Assembly (NCBI RefSeq): GCF_003112575.1
Contig: NZ_BEWC01000003.1
Span: forward strand, 248,001 to 312,000
Length of the DNA: 64,000 nucleotides
Direction: 5' to 3'
Origin: Streptomyces ardesiacus
GTDB lineage: Bacteria; Actinomycetota; Actinomycetes; Streptomycetales; Streptomycetaceae
In this document: positions 31,292-39,419 of the stretch, piece by piece
Position numbering within the stretch: the stretch's first letter is position 1
How the letters are laid out: every line of letters starts with the position of its first letter
The notes under the pieces: model-generated
Database searches by the model: none
What the model saw: the letters and a program-made list of their open reading frames with translations, nothing else
Told to the model about the DNA's origin: nothing
Program-made: the position numbers and the translations under genes

Positions 31292-31957
31292 ATGGGAACC
31301 GATCTTCACGAGCTGCTGAGGTCGCTGCGGGTGTGGGACCCCGCCGTCACCGAGCTGCCGCCCCTCGACCCGGACGCCGCGCCCGGCGACCCGCTGGAGC
31401 TGTTCACCCGCTGGTTCGCCGAGGCGGCGGCGGCCGGTGAACGCGAGCCGCACACGGTGTCGCTGGCGACGGCCGACGCCGAGGGCCTGCCGGACGTCCG
31501 CGTCGTGATGCTGCACGGCGCCGACGCGGACGGCTGGGCCTTCGCCACCCACGCCGACAGCCGCAAGGGCCGCCACCTCGCCGCCCGCCCGTACGCGGCG
31601 CTCGTCTTCTACTGGCCGGTGCTGGGCCGCCAGGTGCGGCTGCGCGGCCCGGTCGCCGTCGCCCCGGCCCACGAGGCACGGGAGGACCTGCACGCGCGCT
31701 CCACCGGGGCGCTGGCCGCGGCCCTCACCGGCCGGCAGAGCGCCGAGCTGGGCTCCGCGGAGGAGCTGGCCCGGGCCTCCGAGGCGGCCTGGGAGCGGGC
31801 CGAGCGGGAGCCGGACGCGCCGGTCCCGTCCTGGACGCTGTACCGGCTGCGCCCCGACGAGGTGGAGTTCTTCCAGGGCGAGGCCCGTCGGCGCCACGTA
31901 CGGCTGGCCTACCGGCGGACGCGGGAGGGCTGGGACCGCCGGCTGCTGTGGCCGTGA
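31292..31957 (+). CDS. PdxH-like pyridoxamine 5'-phosphate oxidase paralogue
   Basis: The 221-residue protein resembles PdxH: HTVSLATADAEGLPDVRVVM, then FATHADSRKGRHLAARPYAA, VFYWPVLGRQVRLRGPVAVA and the C-terminal RLRPDEVEFFQGEARRRHVR. A second, more typical pdxH copy lies at 57779. The C-terminus lacks the usual R-L-x-P ending of PdxH, so this copy may act on another substrate. ATG 31292 has a purine-rich GGGGGC upstream. It is separated from the preceding split-barrel gene by 50 nt and probably cotranscribed. Confidence 0.85.
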   Translation: MGTDLHELLRSLRVWDPAVTELPPLDPDAAPGDPLELFTRWFAEAAAAGEREPHTVSLATADAEGLPDVRVVMLHGADADGWAFATHADSRKGRHLAARPYAALVFYWPVLGRQVRLRGPVAVAPAHEAREDLHARSTGALAAALTGRQSAELGSAEELARASEAAWERAEREPDAPVPSWTLYRLRPDEVEFFQGEARRRHVRLAYRRTREGWDRRLLWP

Positions 31958-31964
31958 ACCGCGC

Positions 31965-32582
31965 TCACCGCGCGGCGGGCGGCGTGGGCTCCTCGTCCGT
32001 CGCCAGGCGGGCGTGCAGGTGGACGTCCCGGAACGCGTCGTGCCGGCCGGCCTCGAACATCGCCCCGCGCAGGGTCCCCTCGGCGCGGTAGCCGGCGCGT
32101 TCGGCGACCCGGCAGGAGGCGTCGTGGCCCAGCGCGTGGCCCAGTTCCAGACGGTGCAGGCCGAGTTCCGCGTAGGCCCAGCGGGAGGCGAGCAGCAGCG
32201 CCCGGGTGGCGACGCCCCGGCCCCGGGCCTCGGGGAGCACCCAGTAGCCGATCCGGGCCACCTTCATCCGCGTGCTGATCTCGCCGACGCCGATGTGCCC
32301 CAGCGTCGTACCGCTCGCCTCGTCCGTGATCCGGAACGACGCCGACCTGCCCTCCGCCTCGTCCCGGGCCCGTCCGCGCAGCGACTCGCGGGCCCCGGCG
32401 AGGTCGGTCCACAGCTTGAGCGGCGTGTTCCAGCGCTGGAAGTCGGGGTCCAGGTGGCCCCGCAGCCACGCCTCGGCGTCGGCGTCCGAGCCGGCGTCCC
32501 AGGCGCGCAGGCACAGGCCGTGTCCACGGAGCCCGGGACGGGAGCGGGAGGGGTCGAGTGGGTATACGCGTGTATCGGCCAT
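31965..32582 (-). CDS. GNAT-family N-acetyltransferase (RimJ/RimL-like)
   Basis: A 205-residue acetyltransferase. Acetyl-CoA binding is visible in IGYWVLPEARGRGVATRALL and the RimJ-like core in LGLHRLELGHALGHDASCRV, then AERAGYRAEGTLR. These enzymes acetylate N-terminal or side-chain amines of proteins or small molecules. ATG 32582 fixes the N-terminus MADTRVYPLDPSRSRPGLRG. Its stop is 8 nt from the convergent upstream gene, so no room exists for a terminator. Confidence 0.88.
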   Translation of the reverse strand: MADTRVYPLDPSRSRPGLRGHGLCLRAWDAGSDADAEAWLRGHLDPDFQRWNTPLKLWTDLAGARESLRGRARDEAEGRSASFRITDEASGTTLGHIGVGEISTRMKVARIGYWVLPEARGRGVATRALLLASRWAYAELGLHRLELGHALGHDASCRVAERAGYRAEGTLRGAMFEAGRHDAFRDVHLHARLATDEEPTPPAAR

Positions 32583-32681
32583 CCGGCCATTCAAGCCCAC
32601 CGGGACCGGTCGTGACCCATCCGCAACCGATTCCGGTCTTGACCGAGACCCATCAAGCGAGGGCGCGATTACGCTCGCCGC

Positions 32682-33887
32682 ATGGCCGACTCCACCGCGT
32701 CCGCTGCACCGCAAGGGCCCGCCCATCCCGCGGACCGCCCCGTGTACGTCATAGGCGCCGGTCCCGGCGGTCTCGCCGTCGCCCACGCCCTGCGCGCCCG
32801 CGGTCTGCGGGCCGTGGTGCTGGAGCGCGCCGACCACGTCGGCTCCTCCTGGCGGCGCCACTACGACCGGCTGCGGCTGCACACCACCCGCCGTCTCTCG
32901 GCGCTGCCCGGCCTGCCGATGCCGCGCCGCTTCGGGCGCTGGGTGGCCCGCGACGACGTGGTGCGCTACCTGGAGAAGTACGCCGAGCACCACCACTTGG
33001 AGATCGTCACCGGTGTGGAGGTCTTCCGCGTCGAGCGCGCCCGTGACGGGGACGGCTGGCTGCTGCACGCCTCCGGGGGGCGGGAGCTGACCGGCGCCGC
33101 GGTGGTGGTGGCGACCGGCCACAACCACACCCCGCGGCTCCCGGACTGGCCGGGCCGGGACACCTACACCGGCGAGTTGCGGCACGCCGCCGAGTACCGC
33201 TCCCCCGCCCCGTACGCCGGCCGGGACGTCCTGGTGGTCGGGGTGGGCAACACGGGCGCCGAGATCGCCGTCGACCTGGTGGAGGGCGGGGCCGCCCGGG
33301 TGCGGCTCGCGGTGCGCACGCCGCCGCACATCGTCCGGCGCTCGACGGCGGGGTGGGCCGCGCAGTACAGCGGCGTCCTGGTCCGGCGCCTGCCGGCCCC
33401 GCTCGCCGACCGGCTGGCCCGCCCGCTGGCCAGGATCAGCACGCCCGACCTGTCCGCCCACGGCCTGCCCCGCCCGGAGGCCGGCCTGCTCACCCGCGCC
33501 GCCCAGGGCGCGATCCCGGTGCAGGACGTCGGCCTGATCGACGCGGTCCGCGCCGGCCGGGTGGAGGTCGTGGCCGCCGTGGACGCCTTCGAGGACGGCA
33601 AGGCGGTCCTCGCCGACGGCAGCCGCATCGCCCCGGACGCGGTGATCGCGGCCACGGGGTACCGGCGGGGTCTGGAGGGACTGGTGGGCCACCTCGGCGT
33701 CCTGGACGGCACCGGGCGCCCGGTCGCCCACGGGGGCCGCTCCCCGGCCGGCGCGCCCGGCCTGTACTTCACCGGGTTCACCAATCCGATCAGCGGGATG
33801 CTGCGGGAGCTGGCGATCGACGCCGGGCGGATCGCGGGGGCGGTGGCGAAGAGGCAGGCGGGGAGGGTGTCGCGGCTGCCGGGCTAG
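32682..33887 (+). CDS. FAD/NAD(P)H-dependent FMO-like monooxygenase
   Basis: A 401-residue flavoprotein with an FAD Rossmann motif VIGAGPGGLAVAHALRARGL, a middle motif VVATGHNHTPRLPDWPG and a second dinucleotide motif VVGVGNTGAEIAVDLVEGGA for NADPH. This order is that of class B flavin monooxygenases, including YUCCA/FMO-like enzymes; the exact substrate is not evident. Length is at the short end for the class. It is divergent from the GNAT gene, and its 3' end overlaps the lipoprotein remnant by 4 nt. Confidence 0.88.
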   Translation: MADSTASAAPQGPAHPADRPVYVIGAGPGGLAVAHALRARGLRAVVLERADHVGSSWRRHYDRLRLHTTRRLSALPGLPMPRRFGRWVARDDVVRYLEKYAEHHHLEIVTGVEVFRVERARDGDGWLLHASGGRELTGAAVVVATGHNHTPRLPDWPGRDTYTGELRHAAEYRSPAPYAGRDVLVVGVGNTGAEIAVDLVEGGAARVRLAVRTPPHIVRRSTAGWAAQYSGVLVRRLPAPLADRLARPLARISTPDLSAHGLPRPEAGLLTRAAQGAIPVQDVGLIDAVRAGRVEVVAAVDAFEDGKAVLADGSRIAPDAVIAATGYRRGLEGLVGHLGVLDGTGRPVAHGGRSPAGAPGLYFTGFTNPISGMLRELAIDAGRIAGAVAKRQAGRVSRLPG

Positions 33888-34378
33888 TCACGGGTGAGGA
33901 TGCGCAGGTCACCGGCGTCCGGGTCGCCGAAGAGCACGAAGAGTTCGGGGTCCTGCTCGGTGCCGCCGACCGTCCAGTACGTCTCCTGGCCGCACCCGCC
34001 GCCGGGGCGCACGAGGACGCCGTCGCGGTCGGTGTCCGGGAAGTCGCCGCCCTGTTCGCAGGTCCACGTGCCGGTTCCGTCGCACAGGGCGAAGTCGCCC
34101 TCCTCGTCGACGCCGCCGTGGGCCGGCAGGCGGGTCAGCTCGGCCCGGCCGCCCGGCGAGAGCCGCAGCGAACTCCCGTGCGCACCGCGCCGGTTCCCGG
34201 TGAGCCGCCGCCCCCGTAGCCGTAGTCGTCCCCGCCCGCCACCATGGTGAACCACCGGCCGGCCACACCAGCGGCGCCTGTCCCGCGCACAGCGCGATCG
34301 CGCGGTTCCCTGCGTCGTCCTGCCGGCCACCGGGTGTCCCGGCCCTCCCCCGCCCCGTCCCCGCAGCCTACGACCCGC
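33884..34378 (-). pseudogene. Decayed lipoprotein gene with three frame changes
   Basis: Reading the minus strand from 34378, four pieces lie in different frames: RVVGCGDGAGEGRDTRWPAG (with a V-V-G-C lipobox), DDAGNRAIALCAGQAPLVW, WFTMVAGGDDYGYGGGGS and then SSLRLSPGGRAELTRLPAHG on to ILTRD and a stop at 33884. Each has high third-position G/C only in its own frame. The last shift is a missing G at ACGGG-AGTTCG (near 34174). The N-terminal signal is gone: ATGA at the MFS stop is followed by TAG after four codons. A frame-0 ORF from 34330 exists, but its first 45 residues are not coding-like. Confidence 0.7.
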
Positions 34379-35689
34379 TCATGACAGTGCCGCCCTCGCG
34401 GCCGGCGCCCGCCGGATCACCAGCGCCATCAGCGCCGCCGCCGCGCACAGCGCCCCGGAGGCGATCCACACCACGTCGTACGAGCCGAAGCGGTCGCGGG
34501 CCACGCCGCCGAGGAAGGCGACGAGGGCGGCGCCCACCTGGTGGGAGGCGAGCACCCAGCCGAAGACGATCGCGCTGTCCTCGCCGTAGTGCTCGCGGCA
34601 CAGGGCGAGGGTCGGCGGGACGGTGGCGACCCAGTCGAGGCCGTAGAAGACGATGAAGAAGACCATCGGCGGGTGGACGCTCGGCGCGAGCAGCATGGGG
34701 AGGAAGAGGAGCGAGACGCCGCGCAGGGCGTAGTACACGGCCAGCAGGCGGCGCGCCTCGAAGCGGTCGGTGAACCAGCCGGAGGCGATCGTGCCGGCCA
34801 CGTCGAACACCCCGATGACGGCGAGCAGCGAGGCGGCGGCCGTCAGCGGCATGCCGTGGTCGTGGGCGGCGGGCACGAAGTGGGTCTGGATCAGGCCGTT
34901 GGTGGAGGCGCCGCAGATCGCGAAGGTGCCGGCCAGGAGCCAGAAGGGGCCGGTGCGCAGGGCGGAGAACAGGACCGTCAGGGTGCGGCGGGCGGCGCCC
35001 CGGACGGGGGCGGGCTTGGGCACGAACTCCTGGGCGCCGTACGGCTTCTGACCGAGGTCGGCCGGGTGGTCGTGCAGGAGGAGCCAGACGAAGGGGACGA
35101 CGGCCAGGGCGGCGAGGGCGACGGTGACGGCCGCCGGGCGCCAGTCGTACGTCTCGACGATCCAGGACAGCAGCGGCAGGAAGATCAGCTGACCGGAGGC
35201 GGAGGCGGCGGTGAGGACGCCGGTGACCAGGCCGCGCCGCTCGGTGAACCAGCGGTTGGTGACGGTGGCGGCGAAGGCCAGGGCCATCGAGCCGGAGCCG
35301 AGGCCGACCAGCAGGCCCCAGCACAGGATGAGCTGCCAGGCGGAGTTCATCCACACGGTCAGGCCGGAGCCGAGCGCGATCACCATCAGGGCGACGGCGA
35401 CGACCCGCCGGATGCCGAAGCGGTCCATCAGCGCGGCGGCGAAGGGCGCGGTCAGCCCGTAGAGGGCGAGGTTGACGGAGACGGCGGCGCCGATCGTGCC
35501 GCGCGACCAGCCGAACTCCTGGTGGAGCGGGTCGATGAGGATGCCGGGCAGGGAGCGGAAGGCGGCGGCCCCGATGATCGTCACGAAGGTGACGCCGGCG
35601 ACCCACCAGGCGCGGTGCACGCGCCGACGGCGGGGGGCCGGCGCCCGCCGGTCCTCGGACACTGCGGTGGCGTCGGTTGTCTGGGTCAC
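34379..35689 (-). CDS. MFS transporter (monocarboxylate/oxalate-formate-type)
   Basis: A 436-residue membrane protein with 12 predicted helices. WWVAGVTFVTIIGAAAFRSL starts helix 1; QEFGWSRGTIGAAVSVNLAL is the conserved loop-2/helix-2 segment of the oxalate/formate antiporter and monocarboxylate branch, and FGIRRVVAVALMVIALGSGL helix 3. The central cytoplasmic loop (about 205-235) is charged. Substrate cannot be assigned. It is divergent from the GlxA-type regulator across 71 nt, which may control it. Confidence 0.88.
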   Translation of the reverse strand: MTQTTDATAVSEDRRAPAPRRRRVHRAWWVAGVTFVTIIGAAAFRSLPGILIDPLHQEFGWSRGTIGAAVSVNLALYGLTAPFAAALMDRFGIRRVVAVALMVIALGSGLTVWMNSAWQLILCWGLLVGLGSGSMALAFAATVTNRWFTERRGLVTGVLTAASASGQLIFLPLLSWIVETYDWRPAAVTVALAALAVVPFVWLLLHDHPADLGQKPYGAQEFVPKPAPVRGAARRTLTVLFSALRTGPFWLLAGTFAICGASTNGLIQTHFVPAAHDHGMPLTAAASLLAVIGVFDVAGTIASGWFTDRFEARRLLAVYYALRGVSLLFLPMLLAPSVHPPMVFFIVFYGLDWVATVPPTLALCREHYGEDSAIVFGWVLASHQVGAALVAFLGGVARDRFGSYDVVWIASGALCAAAALMALVIRRAPAARAALS

Positions 35690-35760
35690 GTCGTCGAGTC
35701 TGCGCAGGGGCCGACGCCCGGGCGAGTGGCCCGGAGGACAGCGTTCGCTAGGATCGGGCC

Positions 35761-36777
35761 ATGACCTCCGAGCGCACCGACACCTCCCCGCGCCCGCACC
35801 GCGTCGTCGTGCTCGCCCTCGACGGCCTGCTCCCCTTCGAACTTGGCATCGCGCCGCGCATCTTCGGCCTCGCCCGCGACGAGCGGCGGCGTCCGCTGTA
35901 CGAGGTGATCACCTGCTCGGTCCGGCCGCCGGGCCCCGTCGACACGGACGCGGACTTCGCGATCATGGTCGAGAACGGCCCCGAGGCGCTGGCCACCGCG
36001 GACACGGTCGTCGTCCCGGCCTCCTACGAGCTGGGCCCGGTGTACGACCAGGGCGTGCTGACCGGGGAGCTGGCCGCCGCGCTGGCCTTCGTACGGCCCG
36101 GCACCCGGCTCGTCGCGATCTGCACGGGCGGCTTCGTGCTGGCCGCCGCCGGATACCTGGACGGCCGCCCGGCGACCACGCACTGGGCCTCGGCCGAGCA
36201 CTTCCAGCGGCTGTTCCCGAAGGTGCGGGTCGACGCCGACGTGCTGTTCGTGGACGACGGGGACGTGCTCACCTCGGCCGGGGTCGCGGCCGGGATCGAC
36301 CTGTGCGTGCACATCGTGCGCCGCGACCACGGCACCGCCGTCGCCAACGAAGTGGCCCGCCGCACCGTCGTACCGCCCCACCGGGACGGCGGGCAGGCGC
36401 AGTTCATCGAGCGGCCGGTGCCCGATCCGCAGCAGTCGTCCACGACGCGGGCCCGCGCCTGGGCGCTCGGACGCCTGCACGAGCCGATCCAGTTGCGGGA
36501 CATGGCCGCCCAGGAGTCGATGTCGGTCCGCACCTTCACCCGCCGCTTCCGCGAGGAGGTCGGGGTCAGCCCCGGCCAGTGGCTCACCCGGCAGCGGGTG
36601 GAACGGGCCCGGCACCTGCTGGAGTCCACCGCCCTGTCGGTCGACCAGGTCGCCCGGGACGCGGGGTTCGGCACGGCCCAGTCGATGCGGCAGCATCTGC
36701 AGGCGGTGCTCGGGGTCACCCCGACCGGGTACCGGCGGACCTTCCGCGCGGAGTTGTCCACAGCCTGTGGAGGATGA
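35761..36777 (+). CDS. GlxA-family transcriptional regulator (DJ-1/PfpI + AraC HTH)
   Basis: A 338-residue two-domain regulator. The DJ-1/PfpI amidotransferase-like domain (about 15-190) carries the nucleophile-elbow segment VAICTGGFVLAAAGYLDGRP with Cys in place. The C-terminal AraC HTH (about 235-335) contains SMSVRTFTRRFREEVGVSPG and ARDAGFGTAQSMRQHLQAVL. The closest named family is GlxA, a developmental or metabolite-responsive regulator. It is divergent from the MFS transporter, a common arrangement for regulator and target. Confidence 0.9.
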   Translation: MTSERTDTSPRPHRVVVLALDGLLPFELGIAPRIFGLARDERRRPLYEVITCSVRPPGPVDTDADFAIMVENGPEALATADTVVVPASYELGPVYDQGVLTGELAAALAFVRPGTRLVAICTGGFVLAAAGYLDGRPATTHWASAEHFQRLFPKVRVDADVLFVDDGDVLTSAGVAAGIDLCVHIVRRDHGTAVANEVARRTVVPPHRDGGQAQFIERPVPDPQQSSTTRARAWALGRLHEPIQLRDMAAQESMSVRTFTRRFREEVGVSPGQWLTRQRVERARHLLESTALSVDQVARDAGFGTAQSMRQHLQAVLGVTPTGYRRTFRAELSTACGG

Positions 36778-37090
36778 GTCCTCGTCGGCCGGCGGCGCGG
36801 CGCTGACCGCCCCGAGCACGGCATCGCGCGCCGCCACCCGACTCCGGCGCTCCCGCCCGGCTCCCGTCGCCCCCGAGGGAACCGCCGCCGACACGACCCA
36901 CACTCGTCGAGGGCCCTCCGTCACCGAGCCCTCGTCGTCCCCTCGCGGCGAATCGTGGCTACAAGCGTGAGGAAACGGTCACGATCCGTCAACCGGCACG
37001 TGGGGGTTCCTCACTTGTGCACCGTTTCGCCGAGGACGCGCACGGAAGCACGCCCCGGCGCACGGCCGTCGCGGGGCCGTGCCCCGGCCG
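36778..37090. other. 313-nt gap with a possible 5' gene fragment and a hairpin
   Basis: No intact gene is supported. On the minus strand a GTG at 36924, with GAGGG 4 nt upstream, opens about 50 codons with coding-like third positions (VTEGPRRVWVVSAAVPSGAT, then RVAARDAVLGAVSAAPPADE) before running antisense into the GlxA gene. This resembles the truncated start of a phosphopantetheinyl-transferase-like protein, but that is a guess. The hairpin at 36961-37018 is listed separately. Confidence 0.4.
36961..37018. terminator. Hairpin between convergent GlxA and anti-sigma genes
   Basis: GTGAGGAA (36967-36974) pairs with TTCCTCAC (37007-37014), and a further ACAAG/TTGT extends the stem past a 2-nt bulge. 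It lies between the 3' ends of the converging genes at 36777 and 37091. Confidence 0.5.
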
Positions 37091-37576
37091 TCATACGGCT
37101 TCGAAGGCGAGCCCCTCGTACGGCACCGCGCCGTCGCCCCTCCCGCAGGCGGGCGGGGCGCCCCCGGGGGCGCGGTCCAGCTCGCACCAGATGCGCTTGC
37201 CGGTGCCCTCGCGGCTCCAGCCCCAGCGGTCGGCGAGGCCGTCCACGAGGGCGAGGCCCCGGCCGCCCGTCGCCTCCCCGCCGGGGCACCGGGGCACCGG
37301 GGCCCGCTCACTGGCGTCGTCCACCTCGAGGCGGACGACGGTCCCCTTGGCCTCCTCGGCCACCGCGGCCGGCAGCACCAGCCGCAGCACCGCCGAACGC
37401 CCGGTGTGCACCACGGCGTTGGTGACGAGCTCGGAGACGAGCAGGACCAGTGTCTCGGCGAGTGATTCGTCGGCCCGTATCCCCGACCCGGCGAGGCGGG
37501 AGCGGGCCCAGCGCCGGGCGCGTCCCACTTCCGAGGGGTCTGGACGGACCTCCAGCTCCAGTTGAAGAACCTGCAC
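37091..37576 (-). CDS. RsbW-like anti-sigma factor / HATPase kinase
   Basis: A 161-residue GHKL-fold ATPase of the HATPase_c_2 type. The N box is LLVSELVTNAVVHTG, and the G-box region VRLEVDDASERAPVP then ATGGRGLALVDGLADRWGW. Proteins of this group bind sigma factors or phosphorylate STAS antagonists in partner-switching cascades; Streptomyces encode dozens. The neighbour at 38137 is a STAS antagonist and 38838 a sigma factor, suggesting one switch. The start is GTG 37576, with no strong ribosome site. Confidence 0.88.
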   Translation of the reverse strand: MQVLQLELEVRPDPSEVGRARRWARSRLAGSGIRADESLAETLVLLVSELVTNAVVHTGRSAVLRLVLPAAVAEEAKGTVVRLEVDDASERAPVPRCPGGEATGGRGLALVDGLADRWGWSREGTGKRIWCELDRAPGGAPPACGRGDGAVPYEGLAFEAV

Positions 37577-38136
37577 CGCTCACACCATCCGAACCGGCGG
37601 ACACAAAGGCTCACGCCTCATGAGGGCCACGATCGTAGCCATTTCCAGCATGGCCAGAACAACGGCCGGGGCGGGGATCACCCAACGTGAATCCCTTGTG
37701 GAACAGCATGGTTGACGGACAGTCACGTCAACAAGCGCTTCGGGCATATTCCAGCGCGAAGGAGTACGCGTGCGCCATACTGTGCGACGCACGTTCCGAG
37801 GAGTCGAACAGGCGGCGGCCAACGGCCGTTCCGCCCTGCGGGGCAGGGCGCACACCCTCGGTTCCGGAACCGCCGCAGGGGCGGCTCCGGCACGGCCGGC
37901 GCTCGGGACCACTCGCATCTCCCCCAAGGTACCGGAGCGTGGCACCGACTCCGGGCCGTAACGGGTCGGACCACGGACACGACCCGGTATCAACGCTCCG
38001 TGACGCCGTTCTGCCACGATCCACGACATGCGCTGCGCGAGCGGGGCGCCCGCGGACAGGGGGTCGTCACCCCCGGCGCGGGCTGCACGGGCTACCCGGA
38101 TTGCACGGGCTACCCGGGTTACCCGGGTAACCCGGG
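37577..38136. other. 560-nt gap: one possible small ORF and a palindromic repeat
   Basis: The gap separates the anti-sigma gene from the STAS gene, both on the minus strand. It contains a possible short plus-strand ORF at 37770-37961 and the repeat cluster 38084-38137. Apart from these I see no gene; the region 37577-37760 is less GC-rich and should hold the promoter of the anti-sigma gene. Confidence 0.5.
37770..37961 (+). CDS. Possible small hypothetical protein
   Basis: A 63-codon ORF starts at GTG 37770, 5 nt after a perfect GAAGGAG (37758-37764). The product is basic and Ala/Gly/Arg-rich (starting VRHTVRRTFRGVEQAAANGR) without recognisable domains. Third-position G/C is only moderate. 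The ribosome site is the only strong argument. Confidence 0.3.
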   Translation: MRHTVRRTFRGVEQAAANGRSALRGRAHTLGSGTAAGAAPARPALGTTRISPKVPERGTDSGP

Positions 38137-38137
38137 T
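38084..38137. repeat. Direct repeats leading into a 26-bp perfect palindrome
   Basis: TGCACGGGCTACCCGG occurs at 38084-38099 and 38102-38117 (18-bp period). It runs into a perfect 26-bp palindrome at 38112-38137, built from ACCCGGGTT units with GTTACCCGGGTAAC at its centre. The palindrome touches the stop codon of the minus-strand STAS gene (38137-38139), so it may act as its terminator. Confidence 0.85.
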
Positions 38138-38526
38138 TACGCGGACAGGGGGCGCGGCTCGTCGCCGGTCGCCGAGGCGAGGTCCGGGTGGCAGTCGAAG
38201 AGCCGGCGCACGCCCAGCGCGCCGAGGACCCGGTTGACGTGGGAGCCGTCGACGGCGCCCTGGGCGGGCAGTATCAGGCGCAGCCTGCCCTGGCAGGAGC
38301 GGATGAGCCGCCGGGAGGCGATGAGGACGCCGACCCCGCTGGAGTCGCAGAACAGGACCTCGGACAGGTCCAGGACGAGGCTGTGCCGCCCCTCCGCCAC
38401 CTCGTCGTGCACGCGCTGCCGCAGCACCGGTGACGTCACCAGGTCCAGTTCGCCCGACACCTGGAGCACGGCCCACCGGCCCCGCTCGCCGCCGGTCACG
38501 TTGAACGTCACCACCATGCCCTTCAT
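38137..38526 (-). CDS. STAS-domain anti-sigma factor antagonist (RsbV-like)
   Basis: A 129-residue antagonist. The phosphorylation site is in LFCDSSGVGVLIASRRL (Ser62/Ser63 after Asp61). Unphosphorylated, such proteins bind the HATPase anti-sigma and free the sigma factor. Its likely partner is the RsbW-like gene at 37091. ATG 38526 gives MKGMVVTFNV; an internal ATG four codons on is an alternative. Stop is TAA inside a palindrome. Confidence 0.9.
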   Translation of the reverse strand: MKGMVVTFNVTGGERGRWAVLQVSGELDLVTSPVLRQRVHDEVAEGRHSLVLDLSEVLFCDSSGVGVLIASRRLIRSCQGRLRLILPAQGAVDGSHVNRVLGALGVRRLFDCHPDLASATGDEPRPLSA

Positions 38527-38837
38527 CCGTCGGTACGCCTGGATCCCCCCGAAACGGAAGCCTCACTTACGTTTCCTGGCGGCGCGCCTGCCCACCGGCC
38601 GTTCCCGCAAACGCCGGGGCGGAAACGGAGACCGGTCGCAAGAGGCTTGTTTCAGACGCTTTCGATCCTGTTCGATCGAATTCGGTCGCTCTTTAGAGGA
38701 TAGGGGAGGTCCATATCACCTCCGGCCCGCCGGGGGCGCACATTGCCGCAAAGGGGCGTGCACGGCCGGAGGTGCCGACTACATTTCGGGGAACGCGTAG
38801 GTCGCGGGCCGGTCCGAGGAGGGGGTGGAGGAACCGC
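38527..38837. other. 311-nt divergent intergenic region with palindromes
   Basis: The region separates the divergent STAS and sigma-factor genes. It contains a perfect 10-bp palindrome TTCGATCGAA (38671-38680), flanked by another TTCGATC at 38661, and an inverted repeat GGAGGT-N7-ACCTCC (38704-38722). These are candidate operators or promoter elements for the sigma gene. No ORF is supported. Confidence 0.5.
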
Positions 38838-39419
38838 ATGGCGAAGAGGGACGTGCCCCTGCGCTGGGACCGCAAGATGCAGCAGCGGCTCGCCCGCGGC
38901 GAGGCCGCAGCCCTGGGTGAGCTGTACGACCGGTTCGCCTCGCTGGTGCACGGTCTGGCCCACCGCGTCCTCGACGACGAGCGGGCCGCCGACCACATCA
39001 CGCGCGACGTCTTCGCGCACGTCTGGGAGCACCCCGACGCCTACGACCCCCGGCAGGGCCCGCTGCGCACCTGGGTCGCCACGCTCACCCACCGGTTCGC
39101 CGTCCAGCGGCTGCGGGCGACCGAGACGGCGGCGCTCGCGCGGGGCGGGCCGGGCACCGCGGAGGAGCTGGAGACGAAGGTGCGGCACGCCTCGGTCGCC
39201 GCCCGCGCCGACTACATCGTCCAGTCCATGCCGGCGCCGCTGCGCGCCGCGCTGGAGCTGGCCTACTTCCAGCGCCGGGACTACCGCCAGACCGCCGTCG
39301 ACCTCGGCGTCACGGAGGACGAGGCCCGCCGCCGCCTGCGCCTGGGCCTCCAGCTCCTGGCCACGGCCCGCGACGCCGGCACCGCCCCGGGCCCGCCCGG
39401 ATACGGGGGTGCGGCTTGA
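38838..39419 (+). CDS. ECF-like RNA polymerase sigma factor
   Basis: A 193-residue sigma-70-family protein. Region 2 includes AALGELYDRFASLVHGLAHR, ITRDVFAHVWEHPDAYDPRQ and GPLRTWVATLTHRFAVQRLR; region 4 includes SMPAPLRAALELAYFQRRDY and RQTAVDLGVTEDEARRRLRL. ATG 38838 has GGAGGAA 5 nt upstream. Its stop overlaps the TTG start of the next gene, whose product looks like its anti-sigma partner. I recall an ECF sigma factor at this place in S. coelicolor (SCO4409). Confidence 0.9.
   Translation: MAKRDVPLRWDRKMQQRLARGEAAALGELYDRFASLVHGLAHRVLDDERAADHITRDVFAHVWEHPDAYDPRQGPLRTWVATLTHRFAVQRLRATETAALARGGPGTAEELETKVRHASVAARADYIVQSMPAPLRAALELAYFQRRDYRQTAVDLGVTEDEARRRLRLGLQLLATARDAGTAPGPPGYGGAA

Noticed and set aside
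33884..34330. 148-codon minus-strand frame as an intact gene
   Set aside because: Its first ~45 residues have non-coding third positions; better coding pieces lie in the other frames, so it was called a pseudogene.
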